64,000 bases of DNA from Alphaproteobacteria bacterium (GTDB taxonomy: Bacteria; Pseudomonadota; Alphaproteobacteria; UBA8366; Aestuariispiraceae), in NCBI GenBank assembly GCA_006844765.1, contig SPJV01000105.1:10311-74310 (forward strand), given 5' to 3'. The notes beneath the pieces were generated by a model that had not been told where the DNA came from, ran no database searches, and saw only the letters and a program-made list of their open reading frames with translations. The translations under genes and the position numbers were made by a program. This document shows, one piece after another, positions 12,601 through 17,675 of the stretch; the first letter of the stretch is position 1; each line of letters starts with the position of its first letter.

Positions 12601-13062
12601 GGTCAAATGAATGATCTGGTGACCTCTTCCACGGAGTTCACGTCAGGGCAGATTTCTCAACTAGCGAGTGGCAGTTATACAGCCCTTCCTCCTCTCTCTA
12701 ATCATTATCGGTTTAATGAGGTTGGTGCCACAGAGACATTGGATGATGCGGGGATACTGAATAATGACGTGCTTTCTGCGAGTTACAGCGCAACCTTGAC
12801 GGAACTTGGCCCGGAGATTTTCTCCTCGAAACTCGCGGTTCAGACGGGGCATGAGATTTCCGGTACCGTAACCGGTGTATCGAATGCGACCAGTTTTGCC
12901 GTCGCCGGTACCGCCGACAATGGAACCGTCACAATTGACAGCGCCACTGGCCATTGGACTTATGAAGGCACATTTGCCGGCAGCGATACATTCAGCTTCC
13001 AAGTGACGGACAGTGCTGGCACGGTATCTGAGAAACAGGTAACGGTGGAAGTGTCAGCCTAA
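1..13062 (+). CDS. giant RTX/LamG/VCBS surface or secreted protein (5' partial)
   Basis: The frame has no stop from base 1 to the TAA at 13062, so at least 4353 residues are visible and the true start lies left of the window. A GTG at 733 is internal. Order seen: acidic Glu/Gly/Ser-rich segment (bases 1-650), Ser/Thr-rich linker, RTX nonapeptides of GGxGxDxLx type (about 967-1473), a first LamG-like module (about 1930), a propeller-like stretch with repeated DGGFxVxWxD motifs (about 3120-4400), then ten more LamG-like modules separated by VCBS/cadherin-like modules. LamG modules start FDGxxDxV, carry WHHVAVVYD and end EVRxW. Such proteins are usually adhesins or biofilm matrix proteins. Export by the ABC/HlyD pair just downstream is inferred from position. 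No RTX block or VCA0849-type target domain is visible at the C-terminus, which ends in a beta-rich VCBS-like module. The ligand is unknown. Confidence 0.93.
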   Translation, partial: DQGQGGESEDEAPQDSEGEGSGEGEEAAEEAPEEEAVEEETEEETEEEAEEEAPEEEATEEEATEDAAEEGAEDGQDAAAEDSAEAGAEEAAGPAPGEEGGEAQAGEDAAGAEDAAQGEESGQESGENSGEDAAEQVALNAEGEGGDTGEAGETAGGEGSGEDGSGGTEGGAEGGSEASGESAASGSEGGDGGQSGDQSGDSSSGDSQSSGTTTGSQTSTQTTDTSVANLPQTAPGDVAAGNQTVTPNTGGGDDGSSGSVESLPTSGTNSSGDTSGSTETEAPIDTTTGSNDDTVVVEDPEPVQESVTRGTRSSGITGEDITGTSGSDNITASTGDDIVRGGNGDDTLVGGTGAGNDTYYGGNETTDNSINDAIVYSSSVLGVTVNLNGELASEGSTFNGLSVPTGIFAIENGSLFLHASGSEIDLDQLFGIEHVTGGSGNDTITGNTSANTISGGAGNDTLAGWDGDTSSSGPGADVILGGAGDDTITYFTEYTSVPASEGTVLLDGGADTDTIKLELESGESFDFAGAVSQLTNFETLSLDTVISIAGQSAQSGASITLSANVVESVTSGNTLLVKGTDGETINLSDAAGWSFARTDIEATGDVAVFENVDAVSAVTRTLRVDDGTNISLSGVTRAPELDLTAQRALSFNGSTDFVNFGNHFSEAGSAGITIDAHFQWSGTAPSSAMTVFAKGNQTAGDAGYSAFLDSNGSLVVRINSNGGSLEAEQAASRIDMTGKAAGLYQVTMVINPAISGSVTAKVEGYLDGSATGWSAGDGGSISDDSYTGPISGTSNIFAVGANNGTGTPNNFFNGIIDELRVFGGAKPSDEVALLADSATSIPVSSPSQDGVDLQSWFRFNGVSTSTISDLNSSSGVTGTVNGSPTVVAVDSSLTDIFSNGVLAAEVVENAAEASINGFQVQSLTGGGIIRDGDTSATSLGIVATSFDNTNGQWKFKLENDEVFQNVPTVAASGGLALGRNDFLKFVPNAGATADGTFTFRGWDGSTFSAGSNQSDITSNIGTIVSTANVTGRVDITEINDAPTVVSNPTFGDEFVVNTQTGKSSEFNVRGVALDNGNFVAVWQDHDLHLESTGSALGFVSSPGTNTRAITIRVFDTNGNPISNTVQIDGFNNNPENVPKIAKLPDGGIAIVYNDRSGNDGGTGSNNGGLLDVLDFNSGTGALTTRIDNLPVAIEVDGAQASHNIAALTGGNVALTYTQNSGSAQGIALVVRDTSTGALVSGAAEIQVSATSTDRIAMAETSDGGFFVIYQDGTSLLAKRYNGTGSQVALDGTTGSGTLTITSGNTDDDRIDATTLSNGSIVVVYDDGANTSNNTGAVATFAIISTSGTITTGPSAVVTNAESQPEADSLRVLATADGGFIVSWTNDVAGSLSSTKDVVLAQKYDAAGVKVGTPFFASSTDSQEYKSGDLVETTTGEIFSLYRGGTGSDGDGISMLARRVEGNASFKEDGGAILVNPGISVTDVDSANFDGGILAVTLAGGETGDVLSIQNQGTGTGQIGLSGNDVSFSGSQIGTVSTFGSDLLPLTVTLNSSATPDATQALMRAVTFDHSAGTLNATTRTVSFTVSDGDGATSAAATRTIDVTAFDDNSLVHDGFIQLDGTSQFLEVGDASAVDLTGSFTIEAWARPDTVLSSLTSTDFVTLVSKYGDTSAERSYWLGFNSDGKLVLSMSDGTTDIDIVNNDFVAYEQDAWGHYAVSVDFTSRSVKFFKNGEQIGSTDSPILSSINNSTTSLGIGATLDDDSVTHRYDGDLGEVRLWSVARGDSDILNNYNQQIDPSSAGLSALYRMEGIADDGEVKDLTSGNSHAAAARGAPIDPTGSVMRFDGVDDDINLVSASSVLATGSGSFTWEAWVKVEPDQAAIGNILHIGTATSGGSATLRVNATGTFELNTFGSPSDIVSTATIADGTWHHVAVVYDNAGQTGQLYLDGIAEGGVASFVGDPLNLLSGDAIIGEDNAGGSNFLGEISDVRVWNTARSGNDINQFNDDRLTGGENALIGYWKLDETSGSSVTDSSTNSNLGIVNGATAIGTSTLPTIVPGQSNVLNIDGTAANGVVVADAAALRIQDDITIEAWVSFDSLGAATQTILSKYDTVTSQRSYLLEVVESSGNHNLKLTLNNGSGESPTDVTVQGATNIVAGQWYHVAGVRDGDAMKLFIDGVQESATSTITGNISSETNNLVLGYQDSQSGSSQTNVLDGQLMDVRLWSEARDPSDLGGAVTSGDTGLVGNWRLGESGTSTIAADWSGNGLDGVVSSPSRLQHSPEIQGVRAVIYEDTSLQGTAVGDDVVGTATFSVSGGVTSGSFQVLSTSNGKLQLNTTTGEWVYTPNDNSSGEDTFTINVTGSTSGSDSQTVSVNVLARDDAPSVDAGFGQALDFSGASSVVTIGAGQDGVFRTLNGDVTVEAIVKLDTLPGSGNVTIASMGGNGAGSGFNQLFKLEIDSAGNVVAGHQNGTNSDVLATGTAGIVAGETYHIAAVRDSSAENWLIYVDGTLIQTTSFAGNAPSGGANGDLTLGALSGGGSNVVDGVIDEVRIWNTVRSATDISTFRTLRLDGDETGLLAYYDFEDVTTGAQDKSLNNNDGVISGPTAIQSNLEELTGFDLDEDSFISLNGIRITDVDTTTGNLTVVLEVSSGKVSLNTGIAGGVGASGVIGNNSSKVIVSGTATEIANTFGADSALSYRPNDGFNGTDNLSITSSDGNTTASESLSITVDSVDDNPETSGGFLQFDGSSHFVQVANSPLIGAGSNFTVEGWVNVTSTSTQTIVGSWEEGNAERSFRLTLQDVSGTFAPVFEVSSDGTSVTTIQPTTGGAVSLNEWHHVAATLDADGNAKVLLDGNVVAASSGVGSLFQTDAPIGIGATLADGGASLTTTNLLKGGVDEVRFWSVERTVDQIQDSYQTQLVGNETGLTAYYRFDDQLPGEIQDITANNIDARRGGLKSNGDTSPDFVNNLVEALKFDGTDDFVTLTSGSELSTGAAAFTYEAWVRTSTTSDEVILGMGPNDSSRIDFGLSSTGQPFVKQGGTAVGIGTSSSSLDDGLWHHVAVVYDGTGSLTFYTDGRLGDTVTVSPLTVGTGALLGKAVDGSLPFNGDIAEVRIWNEARTTNEIDDAYNIPQSEDDPALIGWYRMVEDDTSGSNGLTDLSGSGIDGTISGATFTDVSPVIQGASVTTLARRSTSGLMNSDDVSGKPTFSVSGETSNTSDFSIISNASGELRIHKTTGEWFFNPASTFTGSTTFDLVANGSLSGTDTETITVSATSVNFEPGITSGILQFDSANSEKVVAGRGNSDALHITGDMTIEMWVNPTSQGTEQNLLSFQGSADDTSANNTQYGLSLMGDGTVKFLVESGEGLDVSFVFDQANIPQSQWSHIAVVRNTSGTQYELYVDGMLAQSFAGAFTPNGGSNSVLVLGAADATTTSQTFDGMMSEVRIWNDVRSATEVFANYDRQIANPSSEANLAGYYRFQEGDGTAILDSSNSNNTGAANGASHVNVLNGSVRFDGSDDNILIADNAAYKENTFTIEAWFQSQIGSSAGNQRIFTKEFGSNQQSFSLLLSNGQLNFKGLANATDFSFDQGSLLSADLRDGHWHHAAVTVDGTNAHLYLDGQLLQSIALPGAAFSFDTNPVVIGDFDNDNGLQENFRGEITEVRFWDIARGATEISENFNTRLTGQESADLVGYWPLAGSEDDGASTVVDLSATGNNGTLQNGASFELPAPVIQGNEVTTHGDNNVAGRFDTFEVEGTRAFALSGETSSTTTHSIKTVAGQGEFRLNKTDGTWVFDPVDGFSGSVAFTLEATGSDTGASVKDSETVTVTVVADTEVRSAGGVLQFDGVDDLVTVSHNSALDPGVGQDFTVEGWVYHAASGAETIVEKSVVSGLTGYRVGTDASNNLQLELFNNGTTINVTSSTALAQDAWHHVAFVADRDGNGSLYLDGAEVGSSSITAFNALSLTNGATFRIGNSEVTGKEGWTGAIDEVRFWDKARSAAEIQDTFRDQLNGDEANLQGYWRFDAVNSGIVVDVSGSGNNATIGTAAAVASNDPAFIGNLDRGLDFNGSQNVDFGSSSFEIGSGDATIAVWLNIDDGAANQTILDRFDGSEGYQWRIDGSNNLVMTIADGTDTETATISLAGLTGGWHHFAMTFNSNDPIYSYVDGQAAGVSVGGSAGVPIAGSQTNLFAGSTSTGTEFFTGQMNDLVTSSTEFTSGQISQLASGSYTALPPLSNHYRFNEVGATETLDDAGILNNDVLSASYSATLTELGPEIFSSKLAVQTGHEISGTVTGVSNATSFAVAGTADNGTVTIDSATGHWTYEGTFAGSDTFSFQVTDSAGTVSEKQVTVEVSA
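967..1473 (+). repeat. RTX (hemolysin-type calcium-binding) nonapeptide block
   Basis: Translated repeats such as GGNGDDTLVGG, GGAGNDTLAG and GGAGDDTIT are classic RTX turns that bind calcium and fold outside the cell. There are two groups, about 967-1056 and 1309-1473, with a non-repeat segment between. The block lies N-terminal to the bulk of the protein, whereas RTX repeats usually sit close to the C-terminal secretion signal. Confidence 0.85.
1930..12660 (+). repeat. array of eleven LamG/concanavalin A-like modules
   Basis: Module starts, read from the recurring FDG or equivalent motif, lie near 1940, 4850, 5520, 6190, 7170, 8220, 8915, 9855, 10530, 11520 and 12190. A core of about 660-690 bases recurs. 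Larger steps of 945-1050 bases mark an inserted VCBS/cadherin-like module. A WHH, WYH, WGH or WSH motif sits mid-module and EVRxW or DVRxW near the end. The modules are diverged from one another, so they are old duplications rather than recent copies. LamG-like jelly-rolls commonly bind glycans or proteins; no specificity can be read here. Confidence 0.85.
6835..13059 (+). repeat. recurring VCBS/cadherin-like modules between LamG units
   Basis: Four related segments near 6835-7130, 9525-9815, 11185-11490 and 12810-13059 share the pattern SVSG, then GEWxY or GxWxF, then SGxxTFxxxVxG. A fifth, different tandem-95-like segment at about 7840-8190 carries DEDS, ITDVD and Y.PN.GFNG motifs. These Ig-like modules are known as spacers in long bacterial adhesins. 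The last copy forms the C-terminus of the protein. Confidence 0.75.
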
Positions 13063-13105
13063 TCCCGGCGTGTATGTTGGGGATGACCGGGAGAAAGCGG
13101 GGGGC

Positions 13106-15028
13106 ATGAGTGAGAAGCAACGCAAACGCGGCTTGCTGCGAGAAGTATTGCAGCCGCTTTTCTGGCGTTTGCCGGAGCTGGTTTCTATCAGCTTCTTCGC
13201 CAATATTCTCTCGCTCGCCGTGCCGGTCTTCGTCCTCCAGGTCTATGACCGGGTGGTTTTTCAAGCGGGTCTAACGACGCTTCAGGGCCTGGTCGCAGGC
13301 GTGCTGATCGCCGTCTCGTTCGATTTCATGCTGCGCCAGCTCCGCGGAAAACTCGTTCAGCGGATTGCGATACGGGTCGATGCGGATGTCGGGCGGATAC
13401 TGTTTGGAAAACTGGCGAACCTGCCACTCGCGGTGATAGAAGGGCGCACGACCCCGCAGTGGCAGGCGCTGCACAGGGATTCAGAATCCGTTCGAAACAT
13501 CGTCGCCGGGCCTCCTCTGGTATTGATGATCGATCTGCCCTTCGTCGCGATCTTCATCGGCGTCATCTGGGTGATCGCTGCACCTGTTGCCTGGGTGTTG
13601 ACCCTGATTGTGCCGGTATTTTTGTTCCTGGCGATCCTGTCGCAGCGGATGATTGCAAAATCGACCGAAAAGGAGCGGGAGGCGACGACCAAGCGTGATG
13701 TCCAGGTCGCGGAGATGATCTTCGGACGCGCCACGATGAAGAGCCTGGGTGTTGCGCCATCCTTGTCAAATAAGTGGGAACAAAGGCAGGCGGATTTGGT
13801 GGATAGCGCCGTCCGCCGGGGCACATTGACCGACACATTCTCGCATCTCGGCATGTCATTGGGGCTTGTGGCGACCATTGTCATGACGTCGGTTGGCGCC
13901 TTGGCGATTATTGATCAGGAGCTCACAATGGGCGCCCTGATCGCGGCGAATATGCTGACGAACAAAGTAATCCAACCCATGAGCCAACTCGTCGGGATGT
14001 GGCGCCAGATTGTCGGCTTCCGGTCTTCTGCGAAGCGTTTGAATGAGCTGCTGAATACGGCGGATGAGGCGGGAGAGGTTTCGCTGGATCGACCCAGGCC
14101 GCGCGGAGAAATCATCCTGGAAAACGCGACATTCGGTTATGGCAAGGAAGCGCCTGCGATTTCCGGCGTGTCTGCACGCTTCGAACCGGGGGTGATGCAT
14201 GGGATTATCGGCCCCAATGGCGGCGGTAAGACCACCCTGTTGAAACTGATGCAGCGGCTTTACCCCTTGCAGGAGGGGAGTGCGGCGATTGATGGTGTCG
14301 ACATGACACAGCTCAGCCGGGCGCAGATTGCACGCTGGGTCGGCTATGTCCCGCAAGACCCCTTCCTGTTCAGTGGCAGCATTCGCGACAATATCGCAAA
14401 AGGGCAGGAGGGAGTACCGGATGAAGCGATCCTGCAGGCGGCCCGGCTTGCGAATGTGGAAAGCTTTATCGATGCACTGCCGGATGGTTATGGCACGGAT
14501 ATCGGCGAAAGCGGGCGGCGATTATCGACGGGACAGCGGCAACGGATCGCAATTGCCCGGGCCATGTTGGACGATCCGCCGATCCTGTTGCTGGATGAAC
14601 CTTCTGCCAACTTGGATCGAGCCGCTGAAAACCATTTGGCGGAAACCTTGAGTGCCTTGTCCGTCGATCACACGGTCGTTGTCGTCTCCCACAGCCCCGG
14701 AATGTTGGATGCATGTGGCACGATCCTTGTCCTTCAGGATGGGCGGGTGCTTCTGTCCGGGTCTTCGGATGAGGTGAAGGAGCAACTGTTTGGTGGTTCC
14801 GAACCAGCCGCGCCCACTTCGCCTGAGTTTGAAGCGCATACTTCGCCTGTTAAGCTTAATGAGACGGGCGCCGACGAAACAGCGCTGCCATCCCCTTCTT
14901 CAGGTGAACAGACGGCGGGCGAGGAATCTGCGCCTCAAATGCCGGCGTCCGGACCACCAATCCGGCGTCGCCCCAAGGTACAGGTCAAAGTTGGTGAAAC
15001 CCCGTCGAGCGAGGAGCCAATTACATGA
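13106..15028 (+). CDS. type I secretion ABC transporter (permease/ATPase)
   Basis: This 640-residue exporter half-transporter has an N-terminal membrane domain and a C-terminal ATPase. Walker A GPNGGGKTT has its lysine at residue 375, the signature LSTGQRQR starts at 473 and Walker B LLLDEP has Asp497/Glu498. The membrane domain begins almost at once, so there is no N-terminal C39 or C39-like peptidase domain, which resembles PrtD/AprD-type exporters. The ATG at 13106 is preferred over 13070 because the membrane domain follows directly. The C-terminal 80 residues are an extra Pro/Glu/Thr-rich tail. It lies 43 bases after the giant LamG gene and overlaps the fusion protein gene by ATGA. Substrate assignment to the giant protein is from position. 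No TolC-like gene is in the window. Confidence 0.93.
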   Translation: MSEKQRKRGLLREVLQPLFWRLPELVSISFFANILSLAVPVFVLQVYDRVVFQAGLTTLQGLVAGVLIAVSFDFMLRQLRGKLVQRIAIRVDADVGRILFGKLANLPLAVIEGRTTPQWQALHRDSESVRNIVAGPPLVLMIDLPFVAIFIGVIWVIAAPVAWVLTLIVPVFLFLAILSQRMIAKSTEKEREATTKRDVQVAEMIFGRATMKSLGVAPSLSNKWEQRQADLVDSAVRRGTLTDTFSHLGMSLGLVATIVMTSVGALAIIDQELTMGALIAANMLTNKVIQPMSQLVGMWRQIVGFRSSAKRLNELLNTADEAGEVSLDRPRPRGEIILENATFGYGKEAPAISGVSARFEPGVMHGIIGPNGGGKTTLLKLMQRLYPLQEGSAAIDGVDMTQLSRAQIARWVGYVPQDPFLFSGSIRDNIAKGQEGVPDEAILQAARLANVESFIDALPDGYGTDIGESGRRLSTGQRQRIAIARAMLDDPPILLLDEPSANLDRAAENHLAETLSALSVDHTVVVVSHSPGMLDACGTILVLQDGRVLLSGSSDEVKEQLFGGSEPAAPTSPEFEAHTSPVKLNETGADETALPSPSSGEQTAGEESAPQMPASGPPIRRRPKVQVKVGETPSSEEPIT

Positions 15029-16320
15029 GCCCGCTCGACCAAGTGATCCGCAAGTATCCAATACCAGGCTTTCAACCCTTGGCTTGGGGAATTATGGTCC
15101 TGATCGCTGTTGCCCTTGTCTGGTCCCACTATGCGCGGCTGGACACCGTAGCGACCGCGCTGGGGGAAGTCGTCCCGCAAGGTCAGATTAAGACTGTGCA
15201 GCATCTCGAAGGCGGGGTCATCGATCAGATCCATGTCAAAGAGGGTGATAGCGTCACGCAAGGACAGCCGCTTATTCATCTCGACCTGCGGACCAGTGCG
15301 ACAAATACGGATGAGTTGCGGGTCCGTCTGGACGGGCTTTTGCTCAAGCGAGTGCGGTTGCGGGCTGAGGCATCGGGCAGCAAGACACTTAATCTCCCTG
15401 ATGATCTCGCCCAATCCCGCCCCTTGATGGCGGATGCGGAGTTGCAGTCTTTTCGGGGGCGCCTTGGGAACTTGGATAGTAAGGTCCGGGTGTTTGAGAA
15501 GCAGGAGCAACAGCGCAGCCTTGAGATTAACGAACTTAAAGTCAGGCGCGGTGTTGTTGTCGCTGATCTGAGACTGGCGCGGGAGAATTATGACCGGATC
15601 CTGCCGCTTCTTGAGAAGCAACTGATTCCGCGCGATGAGGCCACCATTCTGGAGCGGGAAGTGCAGAAGTTGAATGGGGAGATCCGCACGATTGATGCGT
15701 CCTTACCCCGTGCGCGCGCTGCCCTGGCCGAGGTCCGGGAGAAGCTTGCCAATGCTGGCATAGCATTCAAGACGGAGGCGGCGGGTCAGTTAGGCGAGAC
15801 GGAGTTGGAAATCCGGCGGCATGAAAAACTCTTGGAGCGGGCGGTGAATGAAGTTGGGCGCTTGGCGATTGTCAGCCCCATTGCCGGTGTTGTGAAAACG
15901 CTGGCTCATAACACGGTCGGTGGCGTTATTCGCTCTGGCGAGCCGATCATGGAAATTGTCCCGAGCCAGGAACGCCTGGTCATCGAAGCGAAGATCGATC
16001 CTATCGATATCGGCCATATTCACCCCGATATGCCGGCAACGGTGAAGTTCACGACCTATGACTTTATTCGCTATGGCGCGTTGGAGGGTCGGATTGCGTC
16101 TATTGGTGCCGATATCGAAACCGACCCGCAGACCGGGGTGCAATTCTTTAAGGCGGTTGTTGAGACGGATGAGACGTTCCTCGATACCGGTGATGCGAAG
16201 TATGAAATTTTTCCGGGCATGCAGGCGACGGTTGATATTCATCTTGGCGATAAGACTGTCCTGGACTTTTTAATCCAACCAGTTCTTAAAATGCGTTTGG
16301 AAGCCTTTCGGGAACGGTGA
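15025..16320 (+). CDS. type I secretion membrane fusion protein, HlyD family
   Basis: This 431-residue protein has one membrane segment near residues 18-36, then a biotinyl-lipoyl-like half-motif (GGVIDQIHVKEGDSV), a long coiled-coil stretch at about 95-255, a second lipoyl half (AIVSPIAGVVKTL) and a beta-barrel C-terminal part. HlyD proteins bridge the inner-membrane ABC exporter to a TolC-like outer-membrane channel. The start codon overlaps the stop of the ABC gene (ATGA), so the two are translationally coupled. A partner outer-membrane channel must be encoded elsewhere. Confidence 0.94.
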   Translation: MSPLDQVIRKYPIPGFQPLAWGIMVLIAVALVWSHYARLDTVATALGEVVPQGQIKTVQHLEGGVIDQIHVKEGDSVTQGQPLIHLDLRTSATNTDELRVRLDGLLLKRVRLRAEASGSKTLNLPDDLAQSRPLMADAELQSFRGRLGNLDSKVRVFEKQEQQRSLEINELKVRRGVVVADLRLARENYDRILPLLEKQLIPRDEATILEREVQKLNGEIRTIDASLPRARAALAEVREKLANAGIAFKTEAAGQLGETELEIRRHEKLLERAVNEVGRLAIVSPIAGVVKTLAHNTVGGVIRSGEPIMEIVPSQERLVIEAKIDPIDIGHIHPDMPATVKFTTYDFIRYGALEGRIASIGADIETDPQTGVQFFKAVVETDETFLDTGDAKYEIFPGMQATVDIHLGDKTVLDFLIQPVLKMRLEAFRER

Positions 16321-16428
16321 GTGGCGATTATGCTCCCCCGCCTGATCCGGTAGAGGTAAGAGAACCCTTCAGTTTTGCTGGCGTAAAGCGTTGCCAGCGA
16401 TCTTTGCGACAAGGAAGTACTAGAAACC

Positions 16429-17667
16429 ATGCGTAACCTTCGTGTCGATGGCGACCGGCTCTGGGCGAGCCTGATGGAAATGGGCGAGATTGGAGAGACC
16501 GAGAAGGGGGGCTCCTGCCGCCTAGCACTGACCGATCTCGACAAAGAAGGCCGGGACCTGTTCGTGCGCTGGTGTGAGGAGGCGGGCTGTACCGTAACCT
16601 GGGATGACATGGGCAATATCTTCGCCCGCCGGCCGGGCCGGGATCCGAACCGGGCGCCCATTGCTTGCGGCAGCCATCTTGATACCCAGCCGAAGGGCGG
16701 CAAGTTCGACGGGGTGTATGGTGTTCTGGCGGGGCTGGAGGTCATTCGCTCTCTCAATGACATGGAGATTGAGACAGACGCCCCGATTGAGGTTTCCGTC
16801 TGGACGAATGAGGAGGGCGCGCGCTTTGCCCCATCGATGATTGGAAGCGGGGTGTTTCAAGGCACCTACAGCACTGAATACGCGCATGGAACGGCGGATC
16901 TTGATGGTCTGACGCTGGGCGATGAACTGGCGCGTATCGGCTATTTGGGTAAGGAGAAATGCGGCGATAGAACGTTCGGTGCATTCTTCGAAGCACATAT
17001 CGAACAAGGTCCAATCCTTGAGGCTGAAGGCAAGACCATCGGTGTGGTAACGGGCGGTCAGGGCCTGGGCTGGTATGACGTAACCGTGACGGGCCAGGAC
17101 AGTCACGCAGGCACGACCCCAATGACCGTGCGTCGGGATGCGATGATGGCGGCAGCGCGGCTTTGTCTTTCGGTCGAAGCGATTGCCGTTAAATATGGCC
17201 CGCAAGGGGTCGCTACCGTCGGACAGCTGGTTGTCAGCCCGAACTCCCGAAACACCGTGCCGGGTGAGGTGACCTTCACTGTTGATATGCGCCACCCCGA
17301 TATTGAGATGCTGAAGGGCATGGATGCGGAACTCCACGCTGCGGTCGATGCCGAGCGACTGAAAGAGATCGTGTCGGTTGAGATGGAGCGCGTTGCCTAT
17401 GAGATGCCGATGATCTTTGACGAAGCCTGCGTGGATGCGGTTCGGGATGCGGCGGAATCTTGCGGATATTCTCACCGCGATATTGCGTCGGGGGCTGGGC
17501 ATGATGCCTGCTTCCTCTCGCACATCCTGCCGGTTGGGATGATCTTTGTGCCCTGCGCCGACGGGATCAGCCACAATGAGACCGAGGCGGCGACGCCGGA
17601 AGACCTTGCGGCAGGGTGCGAAGTCTTGTTGCGCGCCATGTTGAGCCGCGCTGTCGATGAGGCCTGA
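16429..17667 (+). CDS. Zn-dependent amidohydrolase, M20 family (N-carbamoyl-amino-acid hydrolase / ureidopropionase / allantoate amidohydrolase type)
   Basis: At 412 residues it fits the carbamoylase/allantoate-amidohydrolase family. Metal-site motifs are intact: GSHLDT with His83, FDGVYG with Asp94, NEEG with Glu128/Glu129, HIEQGP, and the late GHDA motif. The dimerisation-domain motif GQDSHAGTTPM is also present. Family members hydrolyse N-carbamoyl amino acids, ureidopropionate or ureidoglycine-type substrates in the cytoplasm, and sequence alone does not choose among them. An AAGGAAG lies about 11 bases before the ATG. It leads a co-directional group with the next two genes (8-base gap, then ATGA overlap), which suggests breakdown of a carbamoyl- or formyl-amide followed by oxidation of the freed amine. 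Confidence 0.9.
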   Translation: MRNLRVDGDRLWASLMEMGEIGETEKGGSCRLALTDLDKEGRDLFVRWCEEAGCTVTWDDMGNIFARRPGRDPNRAPIACGSHLDTQPKGGKFDGVYGVLAGLEVIRSLNDMEIETDAPIEVSVWTNEEGARFAPSMIGSGVFQGTYSTEYAHGTADLDGLTLGDELARIGYLGKEKCGDRTFGAFFEAHIEQGPILEAEGKTIGVVTGGQGLGWYDVTVTGQDSHAGTTPMTVRRDAMMAAARLCLSVEAIAVKYGPQGVATVGQLVVSPNSRNTVPGEVTFTVDMRHPDIEMLKGMDAELHAAVDAERLKEIVSVEMERVAYEMPMIFDEACVDAVRDAAESCGYSHRDIASGAGHDACFLSHILPVGMIFVPCADGISHNETEAATPEDLAAGCEVLLRAMLSRAVDEA

Positions 17668-17675
17668 GTGTTCCC

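Noticed and set aside
16377..16398. Inverted repeat GCTGGC/GCCAGC between the HlyD gene and the M20 gene as a terminator
   Set aside because: The stem is only 6 bp and there is no T-run after it.
16522..17574. 350-residue frame antisense to the M20 hydrolase
   Set aside because: Fully contained in a well-supported gene, with no recognisable features of its own.
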